64,000 bases of DNA from Polycladomyces subterraneus (GCF_030433435.1 NZ_JANRHH010000047.1:1-64000), one strand, 5' to 3'; counted from the stretch's first letter, positions 8,863 through 20,023 are shown. A program made the numbers and translations. Notes: a model not told the origin generated them from the sequence alone.

Positions 8863-9012
8863 ATGCGCCTGGAACCCGATTCGAAATTACCGCCGATCGG
8901 AGCGGATGAAGCCCGTGATGCCAAGTTGTCGCAGGAAGGAACGACCTTGGGCAGTGCTGTGGATGAGAACAAAGAAAAAAAAGTGAAAGGTCCCAACCGA
9001 CCTTCCACTTGA
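8863..9012 (+). CDS. Small unknown protein, 49 residues
   Basis: ATG 8863 follows GGAAAGG at a fair distance and the frame runs 49 codons to TGA. An intrinsic terminator starts 20 nt after the stop, which supports a real transcription unit. The protein is hydrophilic and charged, starts MRLEPDSKLPPIGADEAR and ends KKVKGPNRPST, with no membrane segment, cysteines or known motif. I do not recognise it. No firm promoter was seen. It could be a lineage-specific peptide or a chance frame. Confidence 0.4.
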   Translation: MRLEPDSKLPPIGADEARDAKLSQEGTTLGSAVDENKEKKVKGPNRPST

Positions 9013-9031
9013 GATGCCGAACCGTTTCAAG

Positions 9032-9073
9032 CCCGGTCCAGTTGCAGGTGCAACAGTGAACCGGGTCTTTTTG
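9032..9073 (+). terminator. Intrinsic terminator after the small ORF
   Basis: CCCGGT/ACCGGG with an inner GTTG/CAAC stem, followed by a T-rich tail at 9066-9072. Confidence 0.7.
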
Positions 9074-9267
9074 TGAGAGAATCATACAGTAATGCCAATA
9101 AATGCTGTTCGTGGTAAAATGAAAACGGCTTAGTCGGGGCATGACATCAAGTGGGAGCGCCATTCGAAGAGTTGATGAGACAGTGGAGCTGGGCGTTGTC
9201 CAAAACGGAACCGGACCTCGGACGGTTGATGTTTCGGCATTGCTTCGCTTTCAAGTAAAAAGGAGTC

Positions 9268-10104
9268 TCAAAGATTTTTCTCAGCGCGTTGGAACGATTG
9301 CTGCACTTTGCGGAGGTCTTCGGAAAATTTCATGTGCGTCAGTTGGAAAAGGCGGGTGAAATAGGGGATGAAGGCCTCATCCAAAAGATACAGTCCCTCG
9401 CGCGTGATCCCGCCGGGAACGGCCACCCGATCCTGGAGGGATTGCAGTGTGAACCCGTTTTCTGTCAGCAATTTTCCCGTACCGACGATCATCTGTTCCA
9501 CTAAGGAGGTGGCGGTTTCTTCAGGAAGTCCGGTCACTTTGATGGCGGCTTGGATCCATTGCTCCAAGATGTTGGCAAGAAACGCAGGACCACAGCTGGC
9601 TAAATCGGAAGCGGCGCGCGTATGGGCTTCGTCGATGTACAGCGGTTCGCTGATGCAGGAGAACAGCTGGTATAACCACTGGGTGTCTTCATCCGAAAAA
9701 CGGGTTCCGGGTATCAACAGAGAGTTACCCGACAATGAGGCATGACAAATACTAGGGATTACTTTGGCGATTTTCGCGTCCAAATGCTCTTCCAAATCGC
9801 GAATCATCACCGGACTGGTGATGGAGATGACATAGTGGTCCGGTCGGACAACATCCTGTATCTCATCCAACACATGTCGAAAATCTCCCGGTTTGACGCA
9901 GAGAAAGATACAATCCGCCTTTTTGGCCGTTTCCCGATTGTGATCGGCCACGTGAATGCCAGGGCAATCCAGAGCCAGCCGTTCCGCTTTGTCGCGTGTA
10001 CGGTTGGAAACGATGATACGATCGGGTTGCATGGCGTAAGATTGGACAAACGCGAGAACCAGGTTGCTTCCCATGCTCCCCGTCCCGATGAAGCCGAATT
10101 TCAT
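9268..10104 (-). CDS. comER: ComER, pyrroline-5-carboxylate reductase-like protein
   Basis: 278 residues. The N-terminus MKFGFIGTGSMGSNLVLAF is a Rossmann dinucleotide-binding motif of the ProC family, and the C-terminal helical dimer domain (VAVPGGITREGLYLLDE) is ProC-like. The divergent position next to comEA is that of B. subtilis comER, a ProC paralogue linked to competence and sporulation rather than clearly to proline synthesis. The start has a GGGAGGG site upstream. It could retain reductase activity; the name rests mainly on position. Confidence 0.85.
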   Translation of the reverse strand: MKFGFIGTGSMGSNLVLAFVQSYAMQPDRIIVSNRTRDKAERLALDCPGIHVADHNRETAKKADCIFLCVKPGDFRHVLDEIQDVVRPDHYVISITSPVMIRDLEEHLDAKIAKVIPSICHASLSGNSLLIPGTRFSDEDTQWLYQLFSCISEPLYIDEAHTRAASDLASCGPAFLANILEQWIQAAIKVTGLPEETATSLVEQMIVGTGKLLTENGFTLQSLQDRVAVPGGITREGLYLLDEAFIPYFTRLFQLTHMKFSEDLRKVQQSFQRAEKNL

Positions 10105-10173
10105 CACAATACCCTCCCCATCCGCATGACGCTGGCCGTTTCTCCTTAACCCTATGCAGGAACGGGGAGGATT

Positions 10174-10845
10174 ATGAGGAAAGGGAGAGTAAGGGTGTGG
10201 GAGGACAAGTGGTACTACCGAATCAATAAGTGGGCGATGGCGACAGGGATGCTGGCGCTGGTGGTGATCGGACTCATCGTGTTGTTGATCAGCCATCGGG
10301 AAGAGACTGCACCGGTTCCAACCCTGCCTGCCTATAAACCGGCCCTACCGGCAACACCGTCTGCCGGGAATAGGGAAAAAGCCACTGAGGTTGTCGTTGA
10401 CGTCAAGGGGGCGGTCAACCGCCCGGGTGTTTACAAGTTATCCAGCAGTTCGCGTGTGCAGGACGCGATGCTACATGCAGGCGGTGCGGCACCGTCAGCG
10501 GATGTGAATCGGGTTAACCTGGCTCAGCCGTTGGCTGACGGGATGGTGGTCTATATCCCGCGAAAAGGGGAACAGGGACCTCCTCCCGTGGCCGGTGCAA
10601 CCGGGTCGGTCCCAGATGGCGGGACGCAGTCAGGCACCACGGCTAACGGTGGCAAAATTTCGCTCAACTCTGCCACAGCGGAACAGCTCGATCAGCTGGA
10701 TGGAATTGGCCCGTCCAAAGCGGCGGCTATCATACGTTATCGTGAGGAGCATGGTCCTTTTCGCTCGGTGGACGAGCTGGCTAACGTTCCGGGGATCGGG
10801 GAGAAAACACTGAAAAAGTTTCGCGATCGGTTGACTGTGCCGTGA
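10174..10845 (+). CDS. comEA: ComEA, DNA receptor of the competence machinery
   Basis: 223 residues. One transmembrane segment (about 20-41), a Pro-rich linker, a SLBB domain (VVVDVKGAVNRPGVYKL, about 70-125) and a C-terminal double helix-hairpin-helix DNA-binding domain (LDGIGPSKAAAIIRYR and VPGIGEKTLKKF). It binds incoming DNA outside the membrane. The annotated ATG has a GGGGAGG site very close; a GTG at 10195 is a possible alternative. It is followed by a terminator, not by comEB/comEC, and the distant comEC is a pseudogene, so uptake is probably not functional. Confidence 0.92.
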   Translation: MRKGRVRVWEDKWYYRINKWAMATGMLALVVIGLIVLLISHREETAPVPTLPAYKPALPATPSAGNREKATEVVVDVKGAVNRPGVYKLSSSSRVQDAMLHAGGAAPSADVNRVNLAQPLADGMVVYIPRKGEQGPPPVAGATGSVPDGGTQSGTTANGGKISLNSATAEQLDQLDGIGPSKAAAIIRYREEHGPFRSVDELANVPGIGEKTLKKFRDRLTVP

Positions 10846-10866
10846 TTTGAGCCATCATTTTAACTT

Positions 10867-10897
10867 AAACCCCCTCGTAGTCCGAGGGGGTTCTTAT
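10867..10897. terminator. Bidirectional terminator between comEA and rocD
   Basis: AACCCCCTCG and CGAGGGGGTT form a strong hairpin between convergent genes, followed by TTCTTATTT on the plus strand. Confidence 0.75.
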
Positions 10898-10905
10898 TTC
10901 ATATA

Positions 10906-12099
10906 TCAAACAGACATCACTTTCCGGATCTTGGCCAGTGCCCAATCCAGCTCCTCTTGGGTAATCGTGAGCGGCGGAGCGAAACGGATGGTGTTTTCGT
11001 GCGTCTCTTTGCACAACAACCCTTCTTCAGCCAGACGCTCGCAGTGCGGACGGGCCGGTTCAAACAATTCCATCCCGATGAAGAGGCCTTTGCCGCGGAT
11101 TTCCTTGATGATCGGATTATGGATTTTTTTCAGCTCGGCCATGAAATATTCGCCCAATTCACGCGAGCGCTGAGGCAAGTTTTCTTCCACCAGCACATCC
11201 AGTGCAGCCACGGAGACAGCGCAGGCCAACGGGTTGCCGCCGAAGGTGGAACCGTGGGAGCCCGGTTCAAATACTCCCATCACTTCCTTATCACCGGCTA
11301 CGGCGGAGATCGGCATCACGCCGCCGCCCAACGCTTTCCCCATCACATACAGATCCGGCCGAACATCTTCCCAGTCGCAGGCGAACAGTTGGCCGGTTCG
11401 CCCGAAGCCGGTTTGGATCTCGTCGGCGATGAACAGGACGTTGTGCTCTTTACATACTTGGTAAGCTTCACGCAAATATCCTTCCGGCGGCACGATAACG
11501 CCCGCTTCTCCTTGGATCGGCTCTACCAGGAAGGCGGCGGTGTTGGGCGTGATGGCTGCTTTCAGCGCTTCAACATCACCGTACGGAATGATTTTGAAGC
11601 CAGGGGTCAACGGGCCGAATCCGCGTTTGTACTCGTCGCTGGACGAGAGAGAGACCGCGGTGATGGTCCGTCCGTGGAAGTTGTTTTCACAGACGATGAT
11701 TTCCGCTTGGTTTTCCGGCACTTTCTTCACGTCATAGGCCCAGCGCCGGGCTGCTTTGAGGGCGGTTTCCACCGCTTCGGCACCGGTATTCATCGGCAGG
11801 ATCATCTCTTTGCCTGTCAATTGAGCCACTTTTTCGTAAAAAAGTCCCAGCTGATCATTGTGGAAAGCACGAGATGTCAAGGTAACTTTATCCGCTTGTT
11901 CTTTCAGCGCCGCGATCAGACGGGGATGGCGGTGTCCGTGATTCAATGCCGAATAGGCGCTCAGCATGTCCATGTACTTGTTGCCGTCGGCATCCTCCAC
12001 CCAAACACCTTCCGCCTTGGAAATCACGATCGGCAGGGGATGGTAGTTCCTCGCGCCGTATTTTTCCGTCAATTCGATCAATGATTGGTTCCGTGACAT
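10906..12099 (-). CDS. rocD: Ornithine aminotransferase
   Basis: 397 residues, class III PLP aminotransferase. It transfers the delta-amino group of ornithine to 2-oxoglutarate, giving glutamate semialdehyde. Visible are [16 protein letters not shown], the NNFHGRT segment, [14 protein letters not shown] and the PLP lysine in [11 protein letters not shown]. Length and motifs fit RocD better than acetylornithine aminotransferase. AAGGAGG lies 6 nt before the ATG. It stands alone between comEA and the methionine genes, convergent with comEA. Confidence 0.9.
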   Translation of the reverse strand: MSRNQSLIELTEKYGARNYHPLPIVISKAEGVWVEDADGNKYMDMLSAYSALNHGHRHPRLIAALKEQADKVTLTSRAFHNDQLGLFYEKVAQLTGKEMILPMNTGAEAVETALKAARRWAYDVKKVPENQAEIIVCENNFHGRTITAVSLSSSDEYKRGFGPLTPGFKIIPYGDVEALKAAITPNTAAFLVEPIQGEAGVIVPPEGYLREAYQVCKEHNVLFIADEIQTGFGRTGQLFACDWEDVRPDLYVMGKALGGGVMPISAVAGDKEVMGVFEPGSHGSTFGGNPLACAVSVAALDVLVEENLPQRSRELGEYFMAELKKIHNPIIKEIRGKGLFIGMELFEPARPHCERLAEEGLLCKETHENTIRFAPPLTITQEELDWALAKIRKVMSV

Positions 12100-12236
12100 G
12101 ATGGCCTCCTTGATGATGCATCAATTTGATGTATGGACGCATATTCACACGTCCTGAGCCGAAAATGAGCAATCTATCACCATTGTAGATGGAATTTGGA
12201 ATGGAATCAATGGCCGAACATTTCTTCAAAAAGCGG

Positions 12237-12265
12237 TTGACGGCAGCATGAGAGACCGGTATAAT
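12237..12265 (+). promoter_or_regulatory. Sigma-A promoter of the SAM riboswitch transcript
   Basis: TTGACG (12237-12242), a 17-nt spacer and TATAAT (12260-12265), about 45 nt before the riboswitch. Confidence 0.8.
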
Positions 12266-12311
12266 GAAAAACAAGTTTTCTGATTGTCGACACAATTGAA
12301 TCGGATTTGGA

Positions 12312-12486
12312 ATCTCTTATCGAGAGTGGTGGAGGGACTGGCCCGATGAAACCCGGCAACCCCGGTCTGTACGAACCGGAAGGTGCCAATTCCTGCGGAA
12401 ACCGACGCCAACGGTTTCCGAGAGATAAGAGAGGAGAGCTGGCGTAACCAGAGCCTCTTCTCTTATCGGAGAAGAGGCTTTTTTAT
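12312..12486 (+). promoter_or_regulatory. SAM-I riboswitch (S-box) with terminator
   Basis: Closing stem CTCTTATC/GATAAGAG encloses the conserved core: GGAGGGACTGGCCCGATGAA, CCCGGCAACC and GAAGGTGCCAATTCC. It is followed by a terminator hairpin (GCCTCTTCTC/GAGAAGAGGC, about 12453-12478) and a T-run. The 3' arm of the closing stem can instead pair with the terminator's CTCTTATC, the usual antiterminator switch. High S-adenosylmethionine should stop transcription of the methionine genes downstream. Confidence 0.96.
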
Positions 12487-12578
12487 TCCACTGTTGTAGG
12501 CTGGTGTCACAAACGGGAAGGCGGCTTTAATGGGCGAGCGCCCTTGAGCGTGTGGTTGCAAGAGTGAGAGGGATCTAA

Positions 12579-13919
<1,341 letters not shown>

Positions 13920-14216
13920 TACATCGGGACCATTCGAAACAAATGGTGATGAAGGCTGAAAGCCTGTCTCACAAGTAAATCCCGTCATGGATCGATCCTG
14001 GGGAAGGGTTGGCCTGACAATCGAGAGCTGGCTCATACGATGTTGTCGCTGGGATACAGAGAGACGGGACGGTGATTCGGGCGAAGCTCTGATGATGGGA
14101 TGAAACAGGGGACGTGTTTTCCGGCCGGGACTATCGAGGAAAGCACGTCTCCATCTGTGTAAACGAAATGACCAAAAAAGACTTTCCGTACGGTTTTTGG
14201 AATAGGGGGCAATGGC
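13920..14216 (+). other. Spacer between metY and metI with a strong hairpin
   Basis: No gene. GGGGACGTGTTTTCC pairs with GGAAAGCACGTCTCC around 14108-14151, a long hairpin without an obvious T-run. No second riboswitch or firm promoter was recognised, so metI-metC may be read from the metY transcript or from an unseen promoter. Confidence 0.4.
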
Positions 14217-15413
14217 ATGCGGATTGAGACACAACTGGCCCAATTGGGTTCCAACAAAGAGACCAAAACCGGGGCGATCAGTTATCCGGTGTATTATTCG
14301 ACAACCTATCGGCATGCGGGATTGGGAGAAAGCACGGGATACGATTACACTCGGACCGCCAACCCGACAAGGGCGGTGTTGGAAGAAGCGATCGCCCGAC
14401 TGGAGGGTGGAACAGCTGGATTCGCCTGCAGCTCGGGGATGGCCGCCGTACAAACGGTCATGGGACTATTCGCACGAGGGGATCACTTGATTGTTTCGCT
14501 CGATTTGTATGGGGGGACGTACCGGCTGTTTGAATCGTTAATGACACGGTATGGTCTTTCTTTCAGTTATGTCGATTTCCGCCGTCTGGACGAAGTGAAA
14601 GCAGCCATCCGTCCGGAAACGCGCGCCTTTTTCGTTGAGACACCCACCAATCCCCTGTTGCAGGTAACCGATTTACATGCTGTCTGTGAAATCGCGCGAT
14701 GTCATGGGTTGATTACGATTGTCGACAACACGTTTATGACGCCGTATTTTCAGCGTCCGATCGAGTGCGGGGCGGATATCGTCATTCACAGCGCAACCAA
14801 ATATTTAGGCGGACACAATGATGTATTGGCTGGCCTGATTGTGACCAAGGGTGAAGATTTAAGTGAACAGATGGCGGGGCTGCACAACGCGATCGGCGCC
14901 GTGCTGGGACCGCAGGATTCATGGTTGTTGCTTCGCGGGATGAAGACGTTGGCACTCAGAATGGAGAAGCATCAGGAAAACGCTTATCAACTGGCCCATT
15001 TCCTACGTCAGCACCCACTGGTGGATGAAGTGTTCTATCCCGCATTGCAGTCGGAGACGTGGGAAATACAGACCAAACAAGCTGACGGGGGCGGCGGCAT
15101 GCTGTCATTCCGTGTGAAATCACCCGCATTGGTGGGACCATTGCTCTCTTCATTGCGATTGATCGCGTTTGCGGAGAGTTTGGGGGGAGTGGAAACGCTT
15201 ATCACGTATCCGCACACGCAAACACATGCTGACATCCCGGAAGAAACGCGGCGCAAAGTCGGGGTGTGCGATCGTCTGCTTCGGTTGTCGGTTGGGATCG
15301 AGAATGTGGATGATTTGATCGCTGATCTGGCACAGGCGCTGGATCAGGCGGAACGGGTATGGAAGGAGGAAAAACGGGATGAAGTTCGCGACCCGATTGC
15401 TCCACAACGGTAA
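14217..15413 (+). CDS. metI: Cystathionine gamma-synthase / O-acetylhomoserine thiolyase (MetI)
   Basis: 398 residues. PLP-dependent gamma-synthase condensing an acylated homoserine with cysteine, or using sulfide directly. Motifs: YPVYYSTTYRH, the sheet GFACSSGMAAVQ, VETPTNPLLQVTDL, IVDNTFMTPYFQRPIE and the PLP lysine in HSATKYLGGHND. It overlaps metC by 35 nt, the same gene pair as metI-metC in B. subtilis. The assignment as MetI rather than MetB is by this pairing. Confidence 0.87.
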   Translation: MRIETQLAQLGSNKETKTGAISYPVYYSTTYRHAGLGESTGYDYTRTANPTRAVLEEAIARLEGGTAGFACSSGMAAVQTVMGLFARGDHLIVSLDLYGGTYRLFESLMTRYGLSFSYVDFRRLDEVKAAIRPETRAFFVETPTNPLLQVTDLHAVCEIARCHGLITIVDNTFMTPYFQRPIECGADIVIHSATKYLGGHNDVLAGLIVTKGEDLSEQMAGLHNAIGAVLGPQDSWLLLRGMKTLALRMEKHQENAYQLAHFLRQHPLVDEVFYPALQSETWEIQTKQADGGGGMLSFRVKSPALVGPLLSSLRLIAFAESLGGVETLITYPHTQTHADIPEETRRKVGVCDRLLRLSVGIENVDDLIADLAQALDQAERVWKEEKRDEVRDPIAPQR

Positions 15414-16542
15414 CGAAATTTGCCCCCGGACGGGGGCGGCCAGTATACCCATGTATCTCGCATCCACCTATCACCAGTATGATTTGGATCAACCGGGACA
15501 GTACGATTACGCGCGGTCGGGCAATCCGACGCGGGAAGCATTGGAACGGACCATCGCCGAGCTGGAGGGAGGATCCCACGGATTCGCGTTTTCGTCGGGG
15601 ATGGCGGCTGTCTCCACCGTATTGCTGCTGTTTTCCAATGGGGATCATCTTGTGGCTTCTCAGGACTTGTACGGTGGCACTTATCGGGTAATGGCCGAAG
15701 TGATGCCCAGGTTGGGCATTACGGTTGACTTTGTCGACACGACCGATCTGAACCGGGTGGAGGCGGCGATTCGTCCCAACACCAAGGGGATTTACATCGA
15801 AACGCCTTCCAACCCCCTCCTGAAGGTGACGGATCTTGCCGGTACGGCAGAAATTGCCCGTCGACACGGTGCCATGCTGATTGTGGATAACACGTTTTTA
15901 AGCCCGGTCTATCAGAATCCATTGTTGTTGGGAGCAGACATCGTCATTCACAGTGCGACCAAATTCATTGGTGGACACAGTGACGTCGTGGCCGGTTTGG
16001 TGGCCGTGAAAGACCCGGACTTGGCGGAACGAATCGGTTTCCTGCAAAACGCGATCGGTGCGGTATTGGGTGTGCAGGATGCCTGGTTGGTCCTCAGGGG
16101 GATCAAAACGCTCAAAACCCGGATGGACGCTGCCACCCGTTCCGCGGAAACGATTGCTCAGGCGTTGGCGAATCACCCTGAAGTACATCGGGTGTATTAC
16201 ACAGGACTTCCCTCACACCCTGGCCATCGTTTGCAATGTCAACAATCCAGCGGACATGGTGCGGTCCTGTCGTTCGACGTCGGATCCGGTGAACGGGCGC
16301 GGGAAGTGCTGAGTCGCGTACGTCTGCCCATTGTGGCGGTCAGCCTGGGTGCGGTGGAAAGCATCCTCTCCTATCCGGCCAAGATGTCCCATGCTGCCAT
16401 GCCCCAACATGTACGGGAGCAACATGGGATCACCGACGGATTGCTCCGGCTGTCCGTTGGATTGGAGGATGTGGAAGACCTGTTGAACGATTTGGATCAG
16501 GCATTGTCGATCCGATCGGTTTCGGTCGCTTCCAGCCGGTGA
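15379..16542 (+). CDS. metC: Cystathionine beta-lyase (MetC)
   Basis: 387 residues, same PLP family. It cleaves cystathionine to homocysteine, pyruvate and ammonia. Motifs: IPMYLASTYHQ, AFSSGMAAVSTV, ETPSNPLLKVTDL, IVDNTFLSPVYQNP and the PLP lysine in [12 protein letters not shown]. The start lies inside the 3' end of metI, with GGAGG upstream, and a terminator follows at 16600. With MetI it completes transsulfuration from cysteine to homocysteine. Confidence 0.87.
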   Translation: MKFATRLLHNGNEICPRTGAASIPMYLASTYHQYDLDQPGQYDYARSGNPTREALERTIAELEGGSHGFAFSSGMAAVSTVLLLFSNGDHLVASQDLYGGTYRVMAEVMPRLGITVDFVDTTDLNRVEAAIRPNTKGIYIETPSNPLLKVTDLAGTAEIARRHGAMLIVDNTFLSPVYQNPLLLGADIVIHSATKFIGGHSDVVAGLVAVKDPDLAERIGFLQNAIGAVLGVQDAWLVLRGIKTLKTRMDAATRSAETIAQALANHPEVHRVYYTGLPSHPGHRLQCQQSSGHGAVLSFDVGSGERAREVLSRVRLPIVAVSLGAVESILSYPAKMSHAAMPQHVREQHGITDGLLRLSVGLEDVEDLLNDLDQALSIRSVSVASSR

Positions 16543-16599
16543 TGAACCAGTTGAGGATCCATACCGTTGTGAAAAGCGAAAATACGGTAGCCATTCATA

Positions 16600-16628
16600 C
16601 CGGTCAAGGATCACTTGACCGGCTTTTT
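16600..16628 (+). terminator. Intrinsic terminator of the met genes
   Basis: CCGGTCAAG/CTTGACCGG with a 5-nt loop, followed by CTTTTTC. Confidence 0.85.
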
Positions 16629-16832
16629 CATTGGTTTGAGGAGGATGCCCCCAGACTTTCCTTTTTTCTGTATCAATATATGGTAGAATAGAGACATCCT
16701 GATATAATGGCTTTTGTTTTTCCGCAGTTTTCCTGCCCTGGTCTCTTTGCAATCGTTTTTGTCTGTCGTATCATATCGGTTGGAATGTACGTCGGGAATC
16801 TTTGAAATGGAAGAAAAGGAGTCGTACGGGAA

Positions 16833-17390
16833 ATGACGATCAAATCGGACAAGTGGATTCGGAAAATGGCTTTGGAGCACGGCATGATCGAGCCGTTCAT
16901 CGACCGGAATGTCGGGAAAGGGGAAGCTGTCAGTTTCGGTCTGAGCAGTTACGGCTATGATCTGCGTGTGGCAGATGAATTCAAGATATTCCATAATGCG
17001 CTGAACTCCATCATCGATCCGAAACAAATCGATTCCAACTCTTTCATCGACTTTAAGGGAGATGTTTGCATCATCCCGCCCAATTCGTTTGCATTGGCTC
17101 GGTCGGTAGAGTATTTTCGCATCCCGGAAAACGTCTTGGCGGTGTGTGTGGGCAAATCCACGTACGCTCGGTGCGGCATCATCACCAATGTGACACCGTT
17201 CGAGCCGGGATGGGAAGGACATGTTACTCTGGAAATTTCCAATACGACGCCGCTTCCCGCCAAAATCTACGCAAATGAGGGACTCTGCCAAGTACTGTTT
17301 TTCGAAAGCGATGAGGCGTGCGAGGTATCGTACCGGGCCAAACAGGGAAAATACCAACATCAACGGGGAATCACCTTGCCCAAGGTTTGA
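16833..17390 (+). CDS. dcd: dCTP deaminase
   Basis: 185 residues. It deaminates dCTP to dUTP, feeding thymidylate synthesis. Motifs: [25 protein letters not shown] with catalytic residues, and [17 protein letters not shown] with the active-site glutamate. AAGGAG lies upstream of the ATG. It is monocistronic with a clear terminator (17402). It lies in the accessory block between comEA and comEC; comEB, a dCMP deaminase normally found between them, is absent. Confidence 0.93.
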   Translation: MTIKSDKWIRKMALEHGMIEPFIDRNVGKGEAVSFGLSSYGYDLRVADEFKIFHNALNSIIDPKQIDSNSFIDFKGDVCIIPPNSFALARSVEYFRIPENVLAVCVGKSTYARCGIITNVTPFEPGWEGHVTLEISNTTPLPAKIYANEGLCQVLFFESDEACEVSYRAKQGKYQHQRGITLPKV

Positions 17391-17401
17391 TGGGGTCAAT
17401 C

Positions 17402-17434
17402 AACACTCCTTTCATAAGAAAGGAGTGTTTCTAT
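17402..17434 (+). terminator. Terminator of dcd
   Basis: AACACTCCTTTC/GAAAGGAGTGTT with a 4-nt loop, then TTCTATTT. Confidence 0.8.
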
Positions 17435-17504
17435 TTGGAAGGAATGACGTTCGCTGGCGGGGAATAAAAGTGGCAGCGATCACACATCAACAAGGGGATC
17501 AATC

Positions 17505-18104
17505 ATGAACCGTGCTGATTTGATCAAAAAGTTCGACAAACAGGCACGTTGGTATGAAAAGAGGCGGATCCAACAGGCACAAAAAGAGTGGAGGCAAAAA
17601 CTCCTTTATTCTGCACGAGGAAATTGCTGGAAGTGGCGGTGGGAGCCGGAGCCAATTTTTCTTTTTATCCACCCGGTGTGAGAATCACCGCGGTCGACTT
17701 CAGTCCAGAAATGCTGAAAAGGGCTCGGAAAGCTGCGGATGAATATGGGATTGAGGTGGCGTTTATCCAGTCCGACGTCGAAACGCTCACTTTCCGCCCG
17801 ATTCCTTTGATACTGTGGTGTCCACCGTTATGATGATCCCGTCGGGGTGCTCAATCGATTCAGTCGGTGGTGCAGGAATGACGTCCTTATTTTGTTGATG
17901 GAGCATGGTCTCAGTTCCAACCTGTTTCTTTCCTTCCTGCAAAAAGCTTTGGATCCGTTGGCCTACCGCTTGGTGGGATGTCATCAGAACCGGGAAATGA
18001 TGAACCTCATCTGTTCATCTGATCTGGTGGTGGAAAAGGTGGAATCCCACTGGGCGGGTGTAGTTAATCTGGTATGGGCGCGCGAAAGTGATGTGAACGA
18101 ATGA
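17505..18104 (+). pseudogene. Frameshifted class I SAM-dependent methyltransferase
   Basis: The start MNRADLIKKFDKQARWYEKR is followed by SAM-binding segments in other frames: LLEVAVGAGANFSFYPPG, ITAVDFSPEMLKRARKAADE and, in a further frame, PDSFDTVVST. The C-terminal half resumes as VLILLMEHGLSS and ends ...VVNLVWARESDVNE. At least two frameshifts and probably a short deletion between VVST and the next block prevent a full product. The family is UbiE-like; substrate unknown. It does not resemble YqeM closely enough to be the missing yqeM. A terminator follows. Confidence 0.8.
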
Positions 18105-18144
18105 AAGCCCGACCTGCCATTCGGCGCAGATCGGGCTTTTTTTT
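18105..18144. terminator. Terminator between the methyltransferase remnant and kimA
   Basis: AAGCCCGA/TCGGGCTT hairpin followed by eight T on the plus strand, between convergent genes; it may serve both. Confidence 0.75.
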
Positions 18145-18151
18145 GACGGAT

Positions 18152-19978
18152 TTATTTGCGTAAATGAAACGGTACCGTGGAGACGACCACGTCTTTTCTC
18201 AACAACAGCAGGAAACGGAGCCATAGCGCGGATTGGTTGTGCAAAAAGCGATGCCACCATCTGCGCGGGATGAATTCGGGGATCAGAACGGTAATCATGT
18301 TGTCCCCAGCTCGTTCCTGAACCAGGTCGATGAACCGCAACACGGGACCGTTGACGCTCCGGTAGCGGGAGCGGGTGACAACGAGTCGGACACCGGGATC
18401 CCACTGCTCCCACTTTTTCTCAAATTTCTCCGCATCCTCTTCGGTGAAGGCCACGTGAATGGCCACCACGTCGTCTCCGATTGTCTTGGCGTAGGCGATC
18501 GTGTTGCGAACGACGCGGCTGATGCCCCCGACAGGAATGATGATCACGTGATCTTTCTTTTCCGGTTTGTCAGCAGTAATGTCAATGCGCAGCTCTTCAG
18601 CGACAGCCTCATAGTGTTTCCGAATGTGGTAAAAGGCGAAGATGAACAGCGGAATCACCAATACTACGATCCAAGCGCCTTCGGTAAATTTGGTGACAGT
18701 GAAGATCAGCAGGACGATGAACGAGACGACCGCACCCGCGGCGTTGATCGTCAATTTGCGCATCCAGCCCGGGTTGCGCTGCTTCAACCTGCGTACCACC
18801 ATTCCGGTCTGTGCCAAGGTGAACGACAGAAAGACACCGATCGCATACAAGGGGATTAATCGCTCCACATCTCCCTTAAACGCCACGATCAAAGCGATCG
18901 CGGCCAGAGCCAACACGATGATGCCGTTGGAGAAATTAAGCCGGTCTCCGCGGGAAGCAAACATCCGCGGCATAAATTTGTCCTTGGCCATGATGGAGGC
19001 CAACAGCGGAAAACCCGAAAAACTGGTGTTGGCTGCCAGGATCAGGATCAGCGCGGTTGTCCCCTGGATGTAGTAATATGGTAGCGTTCTACCGAACGTC
19101 TCTTCGGCGATCTGGGAAAGCACCGTCTCCGTCGTTTTGGGCGTGATGTGGTACAAATATGCCAGCAAGCTGGAACCACCGAACAGCACGGCCAGCAATA
19201 AGCCCAGAAGCGCCAGCGTGCGTGCCGCATTCTTCGTCTCCGGTTTTCGGAAGGTGGGAGTGGCATTGGAGATGGCTTCCACCCCGGTCAATGCGGAGCA
19301 TCCGGACGAAAACGCATGCAACAACAGGAACCAACTGAGACCGGCAGGAAAGGTGTGCGTCACCGGCGGGACGTTAGCGGGAATACCATGGATCGCTACA
19401 TTACCCAACCCCACGATCACCAAACCAAGCATGCCGAAGATGAACAGATAGGTGGGGAATGAGAAAATCGTGCCGGATTCACGTATCCCTCGCAAGTTGA
19501 GGAGCATGAGGAGCAGGACGAAGAAAACTGAAATCATCGTCCCATGCCTGTGTAAAGCCGGAAACGCTGAAGTGATCGCGTCTGTCCCGGCCGAAACACT
19601 GACTGCCACTGTCAGTGTATAGTCGATCAACAGCGATGCACCGGCGATCAACCCGGCAAACCAACCCAGGTTGTCCGTCGAAACGATGTATGCACCGCCC
19701 CCTCCGGGGTATTCGTAGATGATTTGCCGGTAGGAAAGGATGAGCAGTGTCAACAATCCGATAATCGCGCCGGATATGGGCAACGAATACCAAAGCGCCA
19801 GCACGCTGATCGGAGCGAGTACGAGTACTCTTAGGATCTGCTCCGTGCCGTAAGCGACCGACGACAGCGCGTCCGATGATAAGATAGGGAGCGCTTTCCA
19901 AACCGGCAGTTTTTCCTCCTGCAGTTGCTCAGTGCGAAGCGGGCGCCCGATGATCCAACGCTTCAGCGAGGTCAACAT
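18152..19978 (-). CDS. kimA: KimA-type high-affinity potassium transporter
   Basis: 608 residues, APC superfamily. About 12 hydrophobic segments occupy residues 30-460, with the conserved LPILSSDALSSVAYG and YEYPGGGGAYIV in the first part. A cytoplasmic C-terminal domain follows (DHVIIIPVGGISRVVRNT). KimA imports K+ and is inhibited by c-di-AMP in B. subtilis. The ATG at 19978 has AAGGTG about 6 nt upstream; a GTG three codons earlier is possible. The gene is preceded by a c-di-AMP riboswitch, which strongly supports the function. Confidence 0.92.
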   Translation of the reverse strand: MLTSLKRWIIGRPLRTEQLQEEKLPVWKALPILSSDALSSVAYGTEQILRVLVLAPISVLALWYSLPISGAIIGLLTLLILSYRQIIYEYPGGGGAYIVSTDNLGWFAGLIAGASLLIDYTLTVAVSVSAGTDAITSAFPALHRHGTMISVFFVLLLMLLNLRGIRESGTIFSFPTYLFIFGMLGLVIVGLGNVAIHGIPANVPPVTHTFPAGLSWFLLLHAFSSGCSALTGVEAISNATPTFRKPETKNAARTLALLGLLLAVLFGGSSLLAYLYHITPKTTETVLSQIAEETFGRTLPYYYIQGTTALILILAANTSFSGFPLLASIMAKDKFMPRMFASRGDRLNFSNGIIVLALAAIALIVAFKGDVERLIPLYAIGVFLSFTLAQTGMVVRRLKQRNPGWMRKLTINAAGAVVSFIVLLIFTVTKFTEGAWIVVLVIPLFIFAFYHIRKHYEAVAEELRIDITADKPEKKDHVIIIPVGGISRVVRNTIAYAKTIGDDVVAIHVAFTEEDAEKFEKKWEQWDPGVRLVVTRSRYRSVNGPVLRFIDLVQERAGDNMITVLIPEFIPRRWWHRFLHNQSALWLRFLLLLRKDVVVSTVPFHLRK

Positions 19979-20023
19979 TACATTCACCTTCCCCAGATGG
20001 ATTCCGTTTTTGTTGGAAACGCA

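Noticed and set aside
10957-12084. 375-codon plus-strand frame opposite rocD
   Set aside because: Antisense shadow of a confidently identified aminotransferase.
17505-18104. Methyltransferase remnant as the missing yqeM
   Set aside because: The N-terminus and motif spacing do not resemble YqeM and the location is unrelated.
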